Below, piece after piece: positions 48,614 to 58,701 of a stretch of 64,000 bases of DNA. Positions within the stretch are counted from its first letter, which is position 1. Every line of letters begins with the position of its first letter. The stretch is taken from the NCBI GenBank assembly GCA_004431415.1, contig QPMI01000435.1, positions 265,196-329,195 on the forward strand. The letters run 5' to 3'. The notes under the pieces are model-generated. The model made no database searches. It saw only the letters and a program-made list of their open reading frames with translations, and was not told the DNA's origin. The stretch comes from Cyanophora paradoxa (lineage: Eukaryota > Glaucocystophyceae > Cyanophorales > Cyanophoraceae). The translations under genes were made by a program, and so were the position numbers.

Positions 48614-50643
48614 ATGCCTCCGAAGCGCCGAGGCCGCAAGAAGAAGCCAGAGAGCTCGAGCGAGTCAGAGGAAGAGGAGCCCACGTCCCCGTCCTCCGAG
48701 TCGGAGGAAGAAGAGGAGGAAGAGGAAGAGGAGCCGGAGCCTAAGCCGAAGGGCAAGGGCAAGGGAAGGGAAAGGGAAAGGCAAAGGGAAACGCGCCCGA
48801 TACCGGCGTGGACGAGCTCGAGACGCCCGTCGTTGAGATTCCGAAGCGATACGTGCTGGTTCAGGGCGAGGACGGCATATTCCAGCAGCAGAAGAGCATA
48901 TCCGATTACATCAAGCTCTCGGCCACCAAAGAAGTTCAGATGCTCCCATCGCTGCTCGATAAATCATACCACGAGCCCGCGACCCTCTGGAGCATCCACA
49001 GCGAAATCGAGTACGATAAACTCCCCGAGGAGCGACTGCGCGCCATACCGCGCACGTACCAGAGCGCGCAGAAATCGCCGCCAATCTGCTACCGCTGCCT
49101 TCGCCTCATGTACGAAGCCACGCCCGTGCCGAGCGCCAAGGGGGCCAACACGCCAGAGAAAATCGCCGCGAGGGAGGCAGCGCAGGCGAGGAAGGATGCC
49201 GTGTACGAAGAGTACGTCGCGGTCATAGAGAAGGCAAACGCGTGGGCGGCCAAGCAAAACGGCAAGGGAAAGAAAAAGGGCCAGGAGCCGTACCCCCTCA
49301 TCAAGGACAAGAAGCCGGCGCAGGTGCCCACGGTGTCGCCCAGAAACTCGTGGCTCTGCCAGAAGTGCGTCACGCTGCTCGGCAACAAGGGCCTGCTCGT
49401 GATCTTGGGCCTGCAGAGGCGAAAGAGGGGCGACACGGCCACCGTCTCCAAGCAGACGCGCGACCACATGGTCGAGAGCGTGCTCGGCGGGCCGAAGCCA
49501 AAGACCACGAAAAAGGCAAAGGATACGGCCGCTGACTTCGGATCGTCCGTCATCGAGCCCAACTCTGCGCAGTCGAAAATCAGAAAGGCGAAAATCGTGG
49601 CGCCGAGCATGGAAGATTTAATGGCAACCTTCGCGGACGCGCAAGAGGTAAAGCAGAACATAGAGAAGGCGAAAACGGGACTGCAGGCGGCGCAGGCAAA
49701 CGGGCTGGAGGCGCTCGAGAAGGTGATCACGGAAATCAGCGAGACGGGGCGGTCGGTCTTCATCCTCAACAAAAAGAATCCCGACGGAAGCACGCGGTAC
49801 GACATACGACAGGCGCGCCAGTCGCGCTACTGGGTGCTCTTCAACACCCACAAGCGCCTGGGAGAGGCGCGAGAATTCGAGGCGGCGGCGCTGCGCGACA
49901 GCCTCGCAGAGGTGCTCTCGGATGCAGAATTCTACAAGTTCATACGCTTCAATATGAAGGAAGAGAACGGCAAGTACAAGGACGACACGTACGCCAACGC
50001 AATCATCGGAATTCGCGTGCAAGGGGGCGTGGAGGTGGGGCCGACGGACGGCGCGCTGCACGCCCACGTGCTGGTGACGATCGATCACATATCGAATTTG
50101 CAGGTGCTGTGGGCGAATTACGACTGGGTGGTGCTGCTGAAGGAGAAGGAGCCGAGCACCACGACGGTGTACGAGCGGCTGCACCAAATTCTGTCCGCGA
50201 AATTCACGGCGGCGGGGCAGCGCCTCGTAGACCAGAAGAGGGCAGAGGCAGGGCCTCAACCGAGCATCGATACGATGGTGGAAATCGCAGAGCTCGAGCG
50301 CATGCTGACGGAAGAGAAGATAGGCATGGGGAAAGATCCGCCCACCGTCCTTGCGTCGCTGATCCCAGAGGAAAATTACGCGAGCAAGCTGCAGGAGTAC
50401 CTCTCAAAGACGCTGCCCGACAAGCAGAGGCGCGATTTACTGAAAGAGTGGTCGCACGCGCGAAACACGAACAACACCGACAACAACACGGACGGGTACC
50501 TCTTCACGATTTTCCAGGCGGACGCCGGCCAGGCGGACGATCCCCGCTTCGCGCCGCAGGCCGCGGAAATCGGCGACCTGAGGGCCAGGGGCCGAGGGCG
50601 CGGCAAAGGCAAGGGGCGCGGAAGGGGAAGGGGTAGCGGATAA
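48614..50643 (+). CDS. HUH-superfamily protein 2 with acidic head, zinc motif and RG-rich tail (one frameshift)
   Basis: ATG 48614. An N-terminal KRRGRKKK patch is followed by an almost pure Ser/Glu tract and a frame change near 48785. The 611-codon rest has PPICYRCLRLMYEA and SWLCQKCVTLLGNK (a CxxC pair, probably one zinc). The HUH domain has SRYWVLFNTHKRLG as strand 1 and GGVEVGPTDGALHAHVLVTI as the HxH strand. VYERLHQILSAKF supplies a candidate tyrosine. It ends in RARGRGRGKGKGRGRGRG. Layout of the HUH part matches the upstream gene, so they are tandem paralogs. It may be the larger initiator or a virion-bound copy. Confidence 0.72.
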
Positions 50644-50664
50644 TAAATCTGACGGGCCCGCGAA

Positions 50665-50930
50665 AATGTTCCAGGGGAATGCACCCACTCGGACATCATC
50701 ACCGTCGTCTGCGGCGCGCTCTTCCTGGTCTCGGAGCTGCTGGGCGGCACGGAGCGCGTCGGCCCCAACACAGTGCTGGGCGCCCTGAAGGCGGCGGCCC
50801 TTAGGGTCGTCCGCCGCGGACAGCCCGAGCCCGAACCCCCACCGGAGCAGCAGAGGCGCGAGAGCACGCAGAACATAGGGCCGCACCACGTCGACATTCA
50901 GATGACGCAAACCGGTACCCGTTTTTTTCT
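50665..50930 (+). CDS. Small membrane protein (frameshifted)
   Basis: ATG 50665 is followed after a few codons by a change into the frame reading SDIITVVCGALFLVSELLGG, one membrane helix. A soluble part follows (NTVLGALKAAALRVVRRGQP, a proline/glutamate stretch, STQNIGPHHVDIQM). The exact stop is uncertain: another frame has TGA near 50903, and the next late-type box begins at about 50920. Two-part layout (helix, then polar tail) as in the other small virion proteins. Confidence 0.5.
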
Positions 50931-50944
50931 AGAGAACATGGGAA

Positions 50945-51294
50945 ATGGAGACTCCCGCGACACCAGCCCCCAGCGCAGAGGCTCCAGCGCCCAGCAACTC
51001 CAGCAGCAGCACCGCGGCCTACCCTTGGCTTCTTAGGACTTACGCGCGAAAGAAGCAGCAGCAGCCGAAGGCACCGGCGGAAATGGCGGCTGACCTGGAT
51101 CGGTGCACCCGCCGCGCCATCGCGAGCTACGCCAAGCGCGTCGAGCAGTACCACCCCAGATGGCAGAGGACGCCCGGGCGTACGCGAAGAACCCCGCCGC
51201 GAGCCCGCCCGTGATGGCCGCCGTCATCGACCGGCTGCAGTGGGCGCTGCACGAGGAGGGAGAGCGCGTCAGGAATTTCTTCATGCCCAAGTAA
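50945..51294 (+). CDS. Small helical protein (frameshifted)
   Basis: ATG chosen at 50945 (METPATPAPSAEAPAPSN); a second ATG at 50938 is in another frame. A Ser/Pro/Ala-rich start is followed by YARKKQQQPKAPAEMAADLD. After a frame change near 51160 it reads MAEDARAYAKNPAASPPVMA and DRLQWALHEEGERVRNFFMP. About 115 residues. TTTTTTTCTAGAG late-type box upstream. Function unknown. Confidence 0.55.
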
Positions 51295-51316
51295 ATTTCT
51301 GAATGGGCCCTTAACA

Positions 51317-51505
51317 ATGTCGTCCATGCTCCCGAGCCTCGATGATATCACCAGCGATTCCCGCTACCTGGGCAGCCTGCTGACCCTCGGCGCGGTCGCC
51401 TACATGTCGCCCGCGCGCTACTACCTCGTGCGGATCCTCGCCGCGCAGTTCGCGGGCTACTACTTCGTGGGGCCCTACCTCCTCAACGGCCTGAGGAAGG
51501 CATAA
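51317..51505 (+). CDS. Small membrane protein
   Basis: Intact 62-residue frame, ATG 51317. Hydrophobic segments LGSLLTLGAVAYMS and YYLVRILAAQFAGYYFVGPY suggest one or two membrane helices. AAATTTCTGAATGG late-type box 15-25 nt upstream. Likely a virion membrane protein. Confidence 0.7.
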   Translation: MSSMLPSLDDITSDSRYLGSLLTLGAVAYMSPARYYLVRILAAQFAGYYFVGPYLLNGLRKA

Positions 51506-51514
51506 TTTCTCAGG
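51503..51514 (+). promoter_or_regulatory. Late-type promoter
   Basis: TAATTTCTCAGG overlapping the previous stop codon, 15 nt before ATG 51529. One of the clearest examples of the consensus. Confidence 0.65.
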
Positions 51515-51528
51515 CCCCTTCCTAAATA

Positions 51529-51978
51529 ATGTCCTGCGTCAACCTCTACGTCCAGTCGAACGGAGAGACGCAGGATTCCGAGGGCTTCTGGCGCCTCAGG
51601 CTGAACCAGATCCCCGCCGACATCGACACGCTGCAGATCAAGGGCGTCTACCTGGAGCTGGACACGACCGCGATTCCGGACCCCACCGCCGCGAAAACCG
51701 TCAACGTTCTGCTGATGGACGTGCCCGACTTGAACGTCACGACCATCTCGAACGTCAACACGTGCATCAACAAGGTCGTGATCCCGACGTGGGGCCACGA
51801 CGGCCTCGAGAACACCATCCTCTACTGGTTCGAGGTGCCCATGGCCGTGCGCCCGAACTACGTCGCGTACGACAAGTTCCAGGAGCTGCGCGTGCGCTTC
51901 ACCGACATCACGGGCGCCACCAAGAAGAACAACGCCTTCATCGTCAAGAACTTCGGCCTCTGGGCCTTTGCGAAATAG
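51529..51978 (+). CDS. Beta-rich virion protein, possible minor capsid protein
   Basis: Intact 149-residue frame, ATG 51529 (MSCVNLYVQSNGETQDSEGF). Alternating hydrophobic strands (WRLRLNQIPADIDTLQIKG, VYLELDTTAIPD, KTVNVLLMDVPDL, ENTILYWFEVPMAVRPNY, ELRVRFTDITGATKKN) end in AFIVKNFGLWAFAK. The size and strand pattern would suit a single-jelly-roll penton or minor capsid protein. That is inference; no family motif was recognised. Confidence 0.6.
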   Translation: MSCVNLYVQSNGETQDSEGFWRLRLNQIPADIDTLQIKGVYLELDTTAIPDPTAAKTVNVLLMDVPDLNVTTISNVNTCINKVVIPTWGHDGLENTILYWFEVPMAVRPNYVAYDKFQELRVRFTDITGATKKNNAFIVKNFGLWAFAK

Positions 51979-51999
51979 ATTTTCGCAGGCCCCCCTTAA

Positions 52000-52475
52000 A
52001 TGCGCCTGATCATATTCCCGCGAAAGGGCTCGGGCGTCAAGACGCGCACCTTTACGGGCGTGCCTGGCTACCCCTCGCCCCTCACTTACAGAGTCGATCT
52101 TGTAACCGCCTCTGGTCCAATTAAATACGGGCTGCTGCACAGCCTCAGTCACATCCGTCTCGGCGAGAGCGCATGGCAGGACTTGGCCTTAATCGTAGAA
52201 TTCGAGTACAGGGGGTAGACACGCTAACGGGCGAGCACGTTTACAGGGTACGGGTAGCAAGGGAGGGGTACTCGCTGCCGAACGGCACGGGCGGGGAATA
52301 CTGGGAGCCGAAAATACGCGACGCCTCCGAGGCCTACCGCTGGCTGCGTGACGAGCAGATCACTATCAGGCCCGATTACCCCTACGCCGACGTTTTCTGG
52401 CAGGTGCCCGTGGGCCGTTGGACAACGGGCGAGGTGAGCGGCAAGCTGAAGTGGACGTGGGACGCGGAGCATTAG
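52000..52475 (+). CDS. Beta-rich virion-type protein (one frameshift)
   Basis: ATG 52000 (MRLIIFPRKGSGVKTRTF). The frame meets TAG at 52216 while the next frame continues at once with VDTLTGEHVYRVRVAREGY and ends TGEVSGKLKWTWDAEH at 52475. There is no promoter box or ATG between, so one product of about 158 residues is likely. Strand-rich throughout (LTYRVDLVTASGPIKYG, DVFWQVPVGRWTTGE). Follows 51529 and may be a second capsid-associated jelly-roll. Function not proven. Confidence 0.55.
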
Positions 52476-52500
52476 TTAATTTTTCTCTCTCGCGGATAAA

Positions 52501-52851
52501 ATGTCGATGCTCGACGACCCCTGGCGCATGGCCATCCCGAATCCGGACGAGGTGCTGAACGGCGCCTTCGCGATAGACGGGAGCCTGAGCGTGAGGGGAA
52601 TTTACGCGGACGAGATAAGGCTGCGCAAGGGCGCGACCTACAGCGATTTCCTGACGTCCGTCGGTACCTTGGACGATTACGGTGACCTCACCGCAATTAT
52701 CAAGGGGCTCTGGGGCGTCACGACCGAGACGGGCGTGGACTGGAACATTATTAAGAGGGCGGCCGACGTGAAAATCGCAAACTCCGTTACAGCGAAAGAC
52801 GCCACCCTGAACCTCGTGAAACTGACTCTAAAGGGCGCAGAGGGGACGTGA
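52501..52851 (+). CDS. Fibre-like small protein
   Basis: Intact 116-residue frame, ATG 52501 (MSMLDDPWRMAIPNPDEV). It contains AFAIDGSLSVRGIYADEIRL, a pattern typical of repeating fibre strands, and SDFLTSVGTLDDYGDLTAI. TTAATTTTTCTCTC late-type box upstream. It ends inside the start of the next frame (GTGA overlap) with no promoter box between, so it might be the head of the large coiled-coil protein. Confidence 0.6.
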   Translation: MSMLDDPWRMAIPNPDEVLNGAFAIDGSLSVRGIYADEIRLRKGATYSDFLTSVGTLDDYGDLTAIIKGLWGVTTETGVDWNIIKRAADVKIANSVTAKDATLNLVKLTLKGAEGT

Positions 52852-55221
52852 GGCCCGGGTACAACGCACTCGAGCGCATCGCGGGCCCCCTGCGCCACAT
52901 CTACTGGAGCCGCCAGGCGCTGCCGAGCATGGAGCCCGAGCAGTACAGGCGCGACAGGGAGGAGTTTTTCGCGTGGTTCGACCACTTCAAGGTGAACATC
53001 CGCGCCCTGAGCGCCGACAGGACGGGCGAGACGCCGGAGACGACGGGCGGGGGCCGCATCCCAACGGCACCCGACGTGCTCCCCGATCGCTCAGACTGGG
53101 CGAAGACGCAGAACTGGGCGCTGAAGGACCACTTCCACGACGAGAGGTACGCCCTCGTCAAGCACCCGCATGTGAAGGCCGACATCACGGACTGGGCGCA
53201 CCGCCACCTGTACGACGACATCATCGGCGGGCCCAAGGTGCCGGGCGCGATTCCGGGTGGGGTACGGGCGGCGGAAGCACGGGAGGTGGGGTACAGGCAC
53301 CGGGGTGGGGTACAGGCACCGGGGGTGGGGGTACAGGCACGGGGGCGGAGGGGGCTCCAGTGGCACGCCCGTGGGAGGGGCGGGGGTAGCAGCGGCTCGG
53401 GTGGCGGCGGCTCGGGCGGAGAGAGCGGCGGAGGGGGTACGCTCGTGCCGATCCTTGGTACAACAACGGGAATCTTCGGCGCGGCCCTGATTGCAGGCGG
53501 TGCAAAGTACTACAGGGATCGGAAGGCGTACGAAAGGGACATTGCAGAGCTGCAGAAAGATAACAAAACGATCGTTTACTCAGACGAGCAGGTGAGAATA
53601 CTGGCAGAGGAGCTGAAGACAAGGGAGCGGCAATTTAACGAAATGAGGACAGCGGCCGAGAAAAAGATAGCGGACGATTTGAAAGAGGCGAGCGATAGAA
53701 TTGAGAAATCCCTGGAGGCCGAGGAGAAAGCCGAGATCCGGAAGAGAGAGGCCGATAGGATCGTGGAAAACGCGATAAGGGAGGCAAAGGAGCAGGCAAG
53801 GACCGAGCTGGAGAAACTGGACATGGAAATAGCAAACAAGGTCAACATAGCAAACGAGGTCGAAGAGGGCACAAAGATGCTGGACGATGAGCGAAAGGCA
53901 GCGGAGGAGCAAGCCAGAAAAGCAAAGGAGGATTTAAGGCAGCTCGAACTGCGAGAACAGGAGAGGCAGAAGGCAGAGGGGCTCGCATCCACCATACGAT
54001 TCAACCTAGAGCAGCAAGTGAAAACGCTGACGGCCGAGCTGCAGAGGATAGGGACGGCTGTGCCAAGGGGCACAATGGAGACGCAGACGACGCCAAGGCC
54101 CGATCCAAGGCCGGCCGCCGAGAGGCTGCCCTTCGCGCGGCTGGGTAGGAGCGACCAGGTGGAAGAGCTCATTGGCCTCACGCTCGAGGATCAGAGGGCC
54201 CTCTTCGACGCGTTAGAGCAGCGGCGCAGGGCGGACGAGGAGGCAGCTGCCAAGACAGAAGAGGAACGACTGAAGGCAATGCAAACTGCATCAGACGAGG
54301 AATTTGCACGGCTGGAGGAGCCGAAGGTAGCGGAGCGTAAGCGACGACTGGAGACGTTCAGGGGGGCGCAGATGGATTTTTACCGCTCGGAGCTCAAAAG
54401 ACTGAAAGAAGGAAATGCATCGGGGGACAGGCTCCGCGCCATGGAAGAGAACATGCGCGACTTTAGCTACGTTATGGATCAGCTGACGGGAAGGGGTCAG
54501 AAAGACGCCGAAGAACTGAGGAGAAAGATGGCCGATGAGAAGTGGAAAAACTTTGAGCGTCAGGCTGTTCAGAGGCCCATCAGCGATGCCATCTGGATAG
54601 CATACGGCGACGTGGAGGAGATGCACAGAGAACTGCGGACGGAAGCGAGCCTGTGGCGGGGAGCCCTCGAATGGTCACTGTACCGGATACAAAAGGGGAG
54701 TTTTTGGCAGAGCTGCGAGCCAATCCGAAAACGGTGAGCGCGGGCGCACAGAGCGCGTACCTCTCCATGGTCGATTACGTGGGCAAGCTGAGCAAATTTT
54801 GGGAAATGCGAAGAGCCATCATTCCAGCGGAGGGGCTCGCGCAGTACGATGCCATGGTGCGCGATCTGGAGGCCTTCAAACGTGAGCACCCACCCGCCAA
54901 ATACAAGATTCACATAGATACGACGGCATTCATGGGCGATCTAAGGAAGAGAGGAGACGAGGCCAAGAGTCAGATCGAGGAGCGCTACAGAAAGGCCAAG
55001 CGGACAAGGAGTACGCAAACAGGGTGATCGAAGAGCGGAAGCAGCAAGCCAAGGAGAACGCGGCGAGACGCAACGCCGAGATAGAAGAGCAGAGGCGGAA
55101 GATCGCAGAGCGCAAGGCGGCAGAGGAAGAGGCAAGAAAGACCAAGGTAGAGACAGAGTACCAAGCATTGAAACGGGAGGCCAATCAAATATTAAAACGA
55201 AGGGAAGGCGTACGCCGATGA
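52848..55221 (+). CDS. Large coiled-coil structural protein (two frameshifts)
   Basis: Open from 52848 (GTG); the first ATG is at 52929 (MEPEQYRRDREEFFAWFD). Order: globular start, then a glycine-rich segment encoded by a GGGGTACAGGCACCGG-type tandem repeat (about 53255-53440). A hydrophobic stretch (LVPILGTTTGIFGAALIAGG) comes next. A very long heptad-rich coiled coil follows (EAEEKAEIRKREADRIVENA and similar, about 53500-54650). Frame changes near 54665 and 55010 lead to further helices (AELRANPKTVSAGAQSAYLS, NAEIEEQRRKIAERKAAEEE). About 790 residues. The rod-like form suggests a stalk or internal scaffold for the fibre genes that follow. The stop overlaps the next ATG. Confidence 0.65.
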
Positions 55222-56195
55222 GGGCGCGGCGTCGGCTTGGCCAGCCCAGACGACATCACACTCGCGAGAGGGACGACGTTTCCGTGGAGGAGATGCGCCG
55301 GGCACCGCCGCCTGCCTCCGAGGGCGTGTTTCAGACGCTCGACAGGCGCGTGATGGGCGACTCGGACGTTATTTTGCGCAACGCCCTCATGCCCTACGGC
55401 GACTGGAACCGCGCCACCGCCGACGCCCTCGCCGATTTCGACCTCGAGCGATTCACCACCAAAGAGCAGCGCGACGCGTACCTGGGGCGCCCGAGGGCAA
55501 GGCGGCCCGGGGTGGCCAAGGAGGCCCTCAGCGCCGAGACGCTCTTCTCGGCGGCGGGTACGGCGAACAACGACGGCATGTCTTTCGGGGCAGCCGATTT
55601 ATTTCAGGGGGCGGGCATCGACTTGGTGGGCGCCGGGCTCGGGGGTACGGGCTCGCGGGCCATGCGGCGGGCGGGCGCGGCGGCGGCGGGCCTTGGGCTG
55701 GCGACGGCCGGCGGCCTGCTCTCGGCCTACCAGGCGCTCTCGCAGGGCAAGATAGGGGAGGCCGAGTTCTTCGATACGTTCCGCGATCAGATGATCATGA
55801 CGGTCGGCTCTTTTGGCCTTCAGACGGGCATGTCGTCCGCCCTGAGCGCCCTCACGAAAATGAGGATCGGCACGGTGGGCGGACTTGGCCTGTCCATCCT
55901 CGCGGGCGCCATCGCGCAGGTGATCGTGGATATCATCAACGGGCGCAGCGCGGAAGAAATCGTGAAGAACTTTTTCAAGTACCCCGTCGACTGGGCGACC
56001 GACACCATACAGTTCATCGCGGAGCTCTCGCAACAGATCTACGACTGGGGCGTCGAGACGTGGGGCGACGAGGCGAGCCAGCTGCGCAACCGAATTAATC
56101 GGCTGGAGGGCGAGCTGGGCTCCGGATTTTTGGGTGTGTACGACCCTCGGAGGCGCGCGAAATGGCCTCGCTCTTGGCCCAGGAGCTGCGGTTAA
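55218..56195 (+). CDS. Virion protein with hydrophobic segments
   Basis: ATG 55218, overlapping the previous stop (ATGA). A basic start (RRLGQPRRHHTRERDD), then VFQTLDRRVMGDSDVILRNA, then glycine/alanine-rich hydrophobic segments (AAAAGLGLATAGGLLSAYQA, TVGGLGLSILAGAIAQVIVD), then VDWATDTIQFIAELSQQIYD. The last 10 codons overlap the next gene, and the natural end may lie slightly earlier or be fused to it. The pattern resembles membrane-penetration or tape-measure-like proteins, but no family was recognised. Confidence 0.6.
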   Translation: MRARRRLGQPRRHHTRERDDVSVEEMRRAPPPASEGVFQTLDRRVMGDSDVILRNALMPYGDWNRATADALADFDLERFTTKEQRDAYLGRPRARRPGVAKEALSAETLFSAAGTANNDGMSFGAADLFQGAGIDLVGAGLGGTGSRAMRRAGAAAAGLGLATAGGLLSAYQALSQGKIGEAEFFDTFRDQMIMTVGSFGLQTGMSSALSALTKMRIGTVGGLGLSILAGAIAQVIVDIINGRSAEEIVKNFFKYPVDWATDTIQFIAELSQQIYDWGVETWGDEASQLRNRINRLEGELGSGFLGVYDPRRRAKWPRSWPRSCG

Positions 56196-57593
56196 ACGAA
56201 ATCAAGGAGCCGAAGGAGCTGCAGGCCTTCATTCGCGCGCTCGACAACAGCATCAACGATTACCGTACCCCAAGGACCAGAAGACCCTGCTCGAAATCGA
56301 TCGCGCGACCGTGCTCTTCCTCTCCCAGCTCACCGTTAAAATGCAGGAGGGCTTCGGGTCGACTTCGCTCGCCCTGAGTCGACTTATGCGCGACCTGAAG
56401 CAGATGATAAAGGAGGAGACCAAGGGGCGGAAGCGCGTCTTAATTGCCGTCTACCAGGAGGGCCTCAACAGGATCAATCACATCGAAGCCCTAAGGCGCG
56501 AATTCGGCTCGGCCATCCGTCACTCGGGCGTCTCGTCGAACGGAGGGGCGCAGGTGGCCCGCCTGGCGGACGCCAACTCGCGCCTCGAGATTCCCGGGAC
56601 CTTCCGCATGCAGGATTGGTGGGAGGCCGAGGCCTTCAGGAATTACGGGGCCTTCATAGACAACGGGATCAATTCGCAGAGCCCCAAGGCAAACTGGCTG
56701 GTACCCAAGGCCTACGTCGATAAATTGGTTGACAGGCCTGCAGCACCATACACCAAGAAGATCGCCAAAGGCATCGAGTACTGGGCGCCCGAGCCAGGCC
56801 AGCCCGTGTTTGCATCGCAGAACTACGAGTGGCACATGGCGCCGGGGGCGAGCCAGGCCGTGAGCACCGTGGGCGTTGCCGTGCCGCAGCTGGCGACGGT
56901 GGCACACACGGGGGCGTATGCAGATCTCAGCGGGAGGCCGACGATACCCGTGATACCAACAACGTGGGCGTGGGATAGCATCACGGGGAAGCCGAGTACG
57001 TATCCCCACGCAGACCACCAGCACACCATCTCTCAGATCAGCGACTGGACGGCCCCGGACTTGACGAACATCTCCGTGGATTGGGACAACGTAACGGGCA
57101 AGCCACTTACCTTCCCCCCCTCTACACACAGTCACAATGTGTACTGGGATAATGTCATCGACCGACCCACTTCCTTCCCACCCTCTACGCACAGTCACAC
57201 AGAGTACTCGCTCACCAGCCACGGGCACAGAAACGTGAACATGGATGCGTACATAACGCACGGCACGTCCTTCCACTCCTACGCTGCGTACACGGAGTTT
57301 AACATCAATTCAACATACACGGTGACGTTCAACATTACATTCGGACAGGCGTACGACACTGGAGGCGGACTGGGGACCCCAGCAAACCCAACGCCGGTTA
57401 TTAACGTAACCCCTCGTTCGACATCAATCCCGGCGGCAGCACGGATGTCGATTTCTACGGGGCCAACGTCACGGCGGTGAGTCACACTGGCTTTACAGTT
57501 AAAGTGAGATTCCAACCCAGAATGACGGTCACGCCCACCCAAATTGTCCAGCTTTTTATTCATTGGACCGCGATCGGCAAGCTGCTTATGTAA
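56162..57593 (+). CDS. Phage-tail-fibre-like protein with W-x-x-I-x-x-KP repeats (two frameshifts)
   Basis: ATG 56162 (MASLLAQELRLNEIKEPK). The frame changes near 56265. A helical region (VLFLSQLTVKMQEGFGS, RLMRDLKQMIKEETKGR) and a middle domain lead to a striking repeat region at about 56900-57230: LSGRPTIPVI, WDSITGKPSTYPHADHQH, WDNVTGKPLTFPPSTHSH, WDNVIDRPTSFPPSTHSH. Such W..I.gKP..fPPs.HsH repeats are common in bacteriophage tail fibres, where the histidines bind metal along the trimer axis. After a change near 57420 the C-terminal domain (VDFYGANVTAVSHTGFTVKV) ends at TAA 57591-57593. About 475 residues. Probably the host-attachment fibre. Confidence 0.72.
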
Positions 57594-57617
57594 TCGATTT
57601 TCTGATGCAATCCAAAA

Positions 57618-58681
57618 ATGTCGGTCGCTGTCCCTCTATTTACCTATGCTGCCAGCGTGAATCACAAGGGCGATCACACGATTAAGGAGACCACCCTCGG
57701 AAACCAGGCCACCGAGGCCCCTACAACGCCACGGCCGTCCCTTTTCCGAGGCCGACCTCGTCCGCGTCGGCGAGCTGCGCTGCGACAAGATGCGCACGCG
57801 GGAGGGCGGGTCGGCCGTGCCGGGGCGCGTGAGGACGCAGAGGCTCACCGTCACGAACGGGGCCTGGGACGGGAGCGGGTACACCACGAATCAGGTGACC
57901 TTTAATGGGACTGTGAACGGGGAGGGGAATGCGGCTCTGTATGTGCAAGGAGGCGGAGCAAACGTGGTGGGGGGCTTAGGGTGAGCGGGGCTTCAAACTT
58001 GGCGGGCATCGTTACATTGGACGATAAGCTGCAAATTACCGGAACGTCACCGTACATAAATGGCGGTGGTTCAGGCGTAGCTATAAAGTACAACGAAAAC
58101 GATAGACTCCTCTGTGGGACTCTTGGCGTTGGTGTTACAGGTACTCTATTTACCTCGGCAATCGAAGGCCCTACTAATGGCCTAAGCATAGCAAACACTT
58201 CAATCGTTGATAGCGGAAGCGTCAGCGTCAGCTCTGGTCTATCCTTGAGAAACAACGGCACCGAACGACTGCTGTGCGGAACCGTCGGCGTTGGCATCAC
58301 GGGTCGGCTCATCGTCTCGACGCTCACGGGCGATGGAAACCGAGCCGTTTATTCGGATGCTCAAGGATACCTGACAAACTCGTCGAGCGATAGCCGCCTG
58401 AAAGAAAATGTCGCGAGCATGTCGGGCATTCTCCCTCTTCTGCTGCAGCTGAATCCCGTGTCGTTCACCTGGAAGAACACATCCTCGGGGGTTCGAAAAC
58501 GGATTACGGTCTCATCGCACAGGAAGTCCAAGGCGTCTTCCCGAGTCTCGTTTTCGAGAACGCGGATGGATTTCTCGGGGTAAACTACGACAGGCTCATT
58601 TCCCTGTCGTTGAAGGCAATTCAGGAACTTTCACAAGAAGTTCAAACTCTCAAAGACCAGGTAGCGGCACTGGCGAGCTGA
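57618..58681 (+). CDS. Fibre/spike protein with Peptidase S74 intramolecular chaperone (several frameshifts)
   Basis: ATG 57618 (MSVAVPLFTYAASVNHKG). Frame changes are needed near 57730, 57980 and 58495. The middle is a beta-fibre with two related repeats (NDRLLCGTLGVGVTGTLFTS and TERLLCGTVGVGITGRLIVS). The C-terminal part reads SSDSRLKENVASMSG, LLQLNPVSFTWKN, YGLIAQEVQGVFPSLV, then VNYDRLISLSLKAIQEL and a short coiled coil to TGA 58679-58681. This is the Peptidase S74/ICA domain, which trimerises the spike and then cuts itself off at the Ser before DSRLK. Late-type ATTTTCTGATG box upstream. Confidence 0.82.
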
Positions 58682-58701
58682 TCTGGAACAACTAGGAATA
58701 A

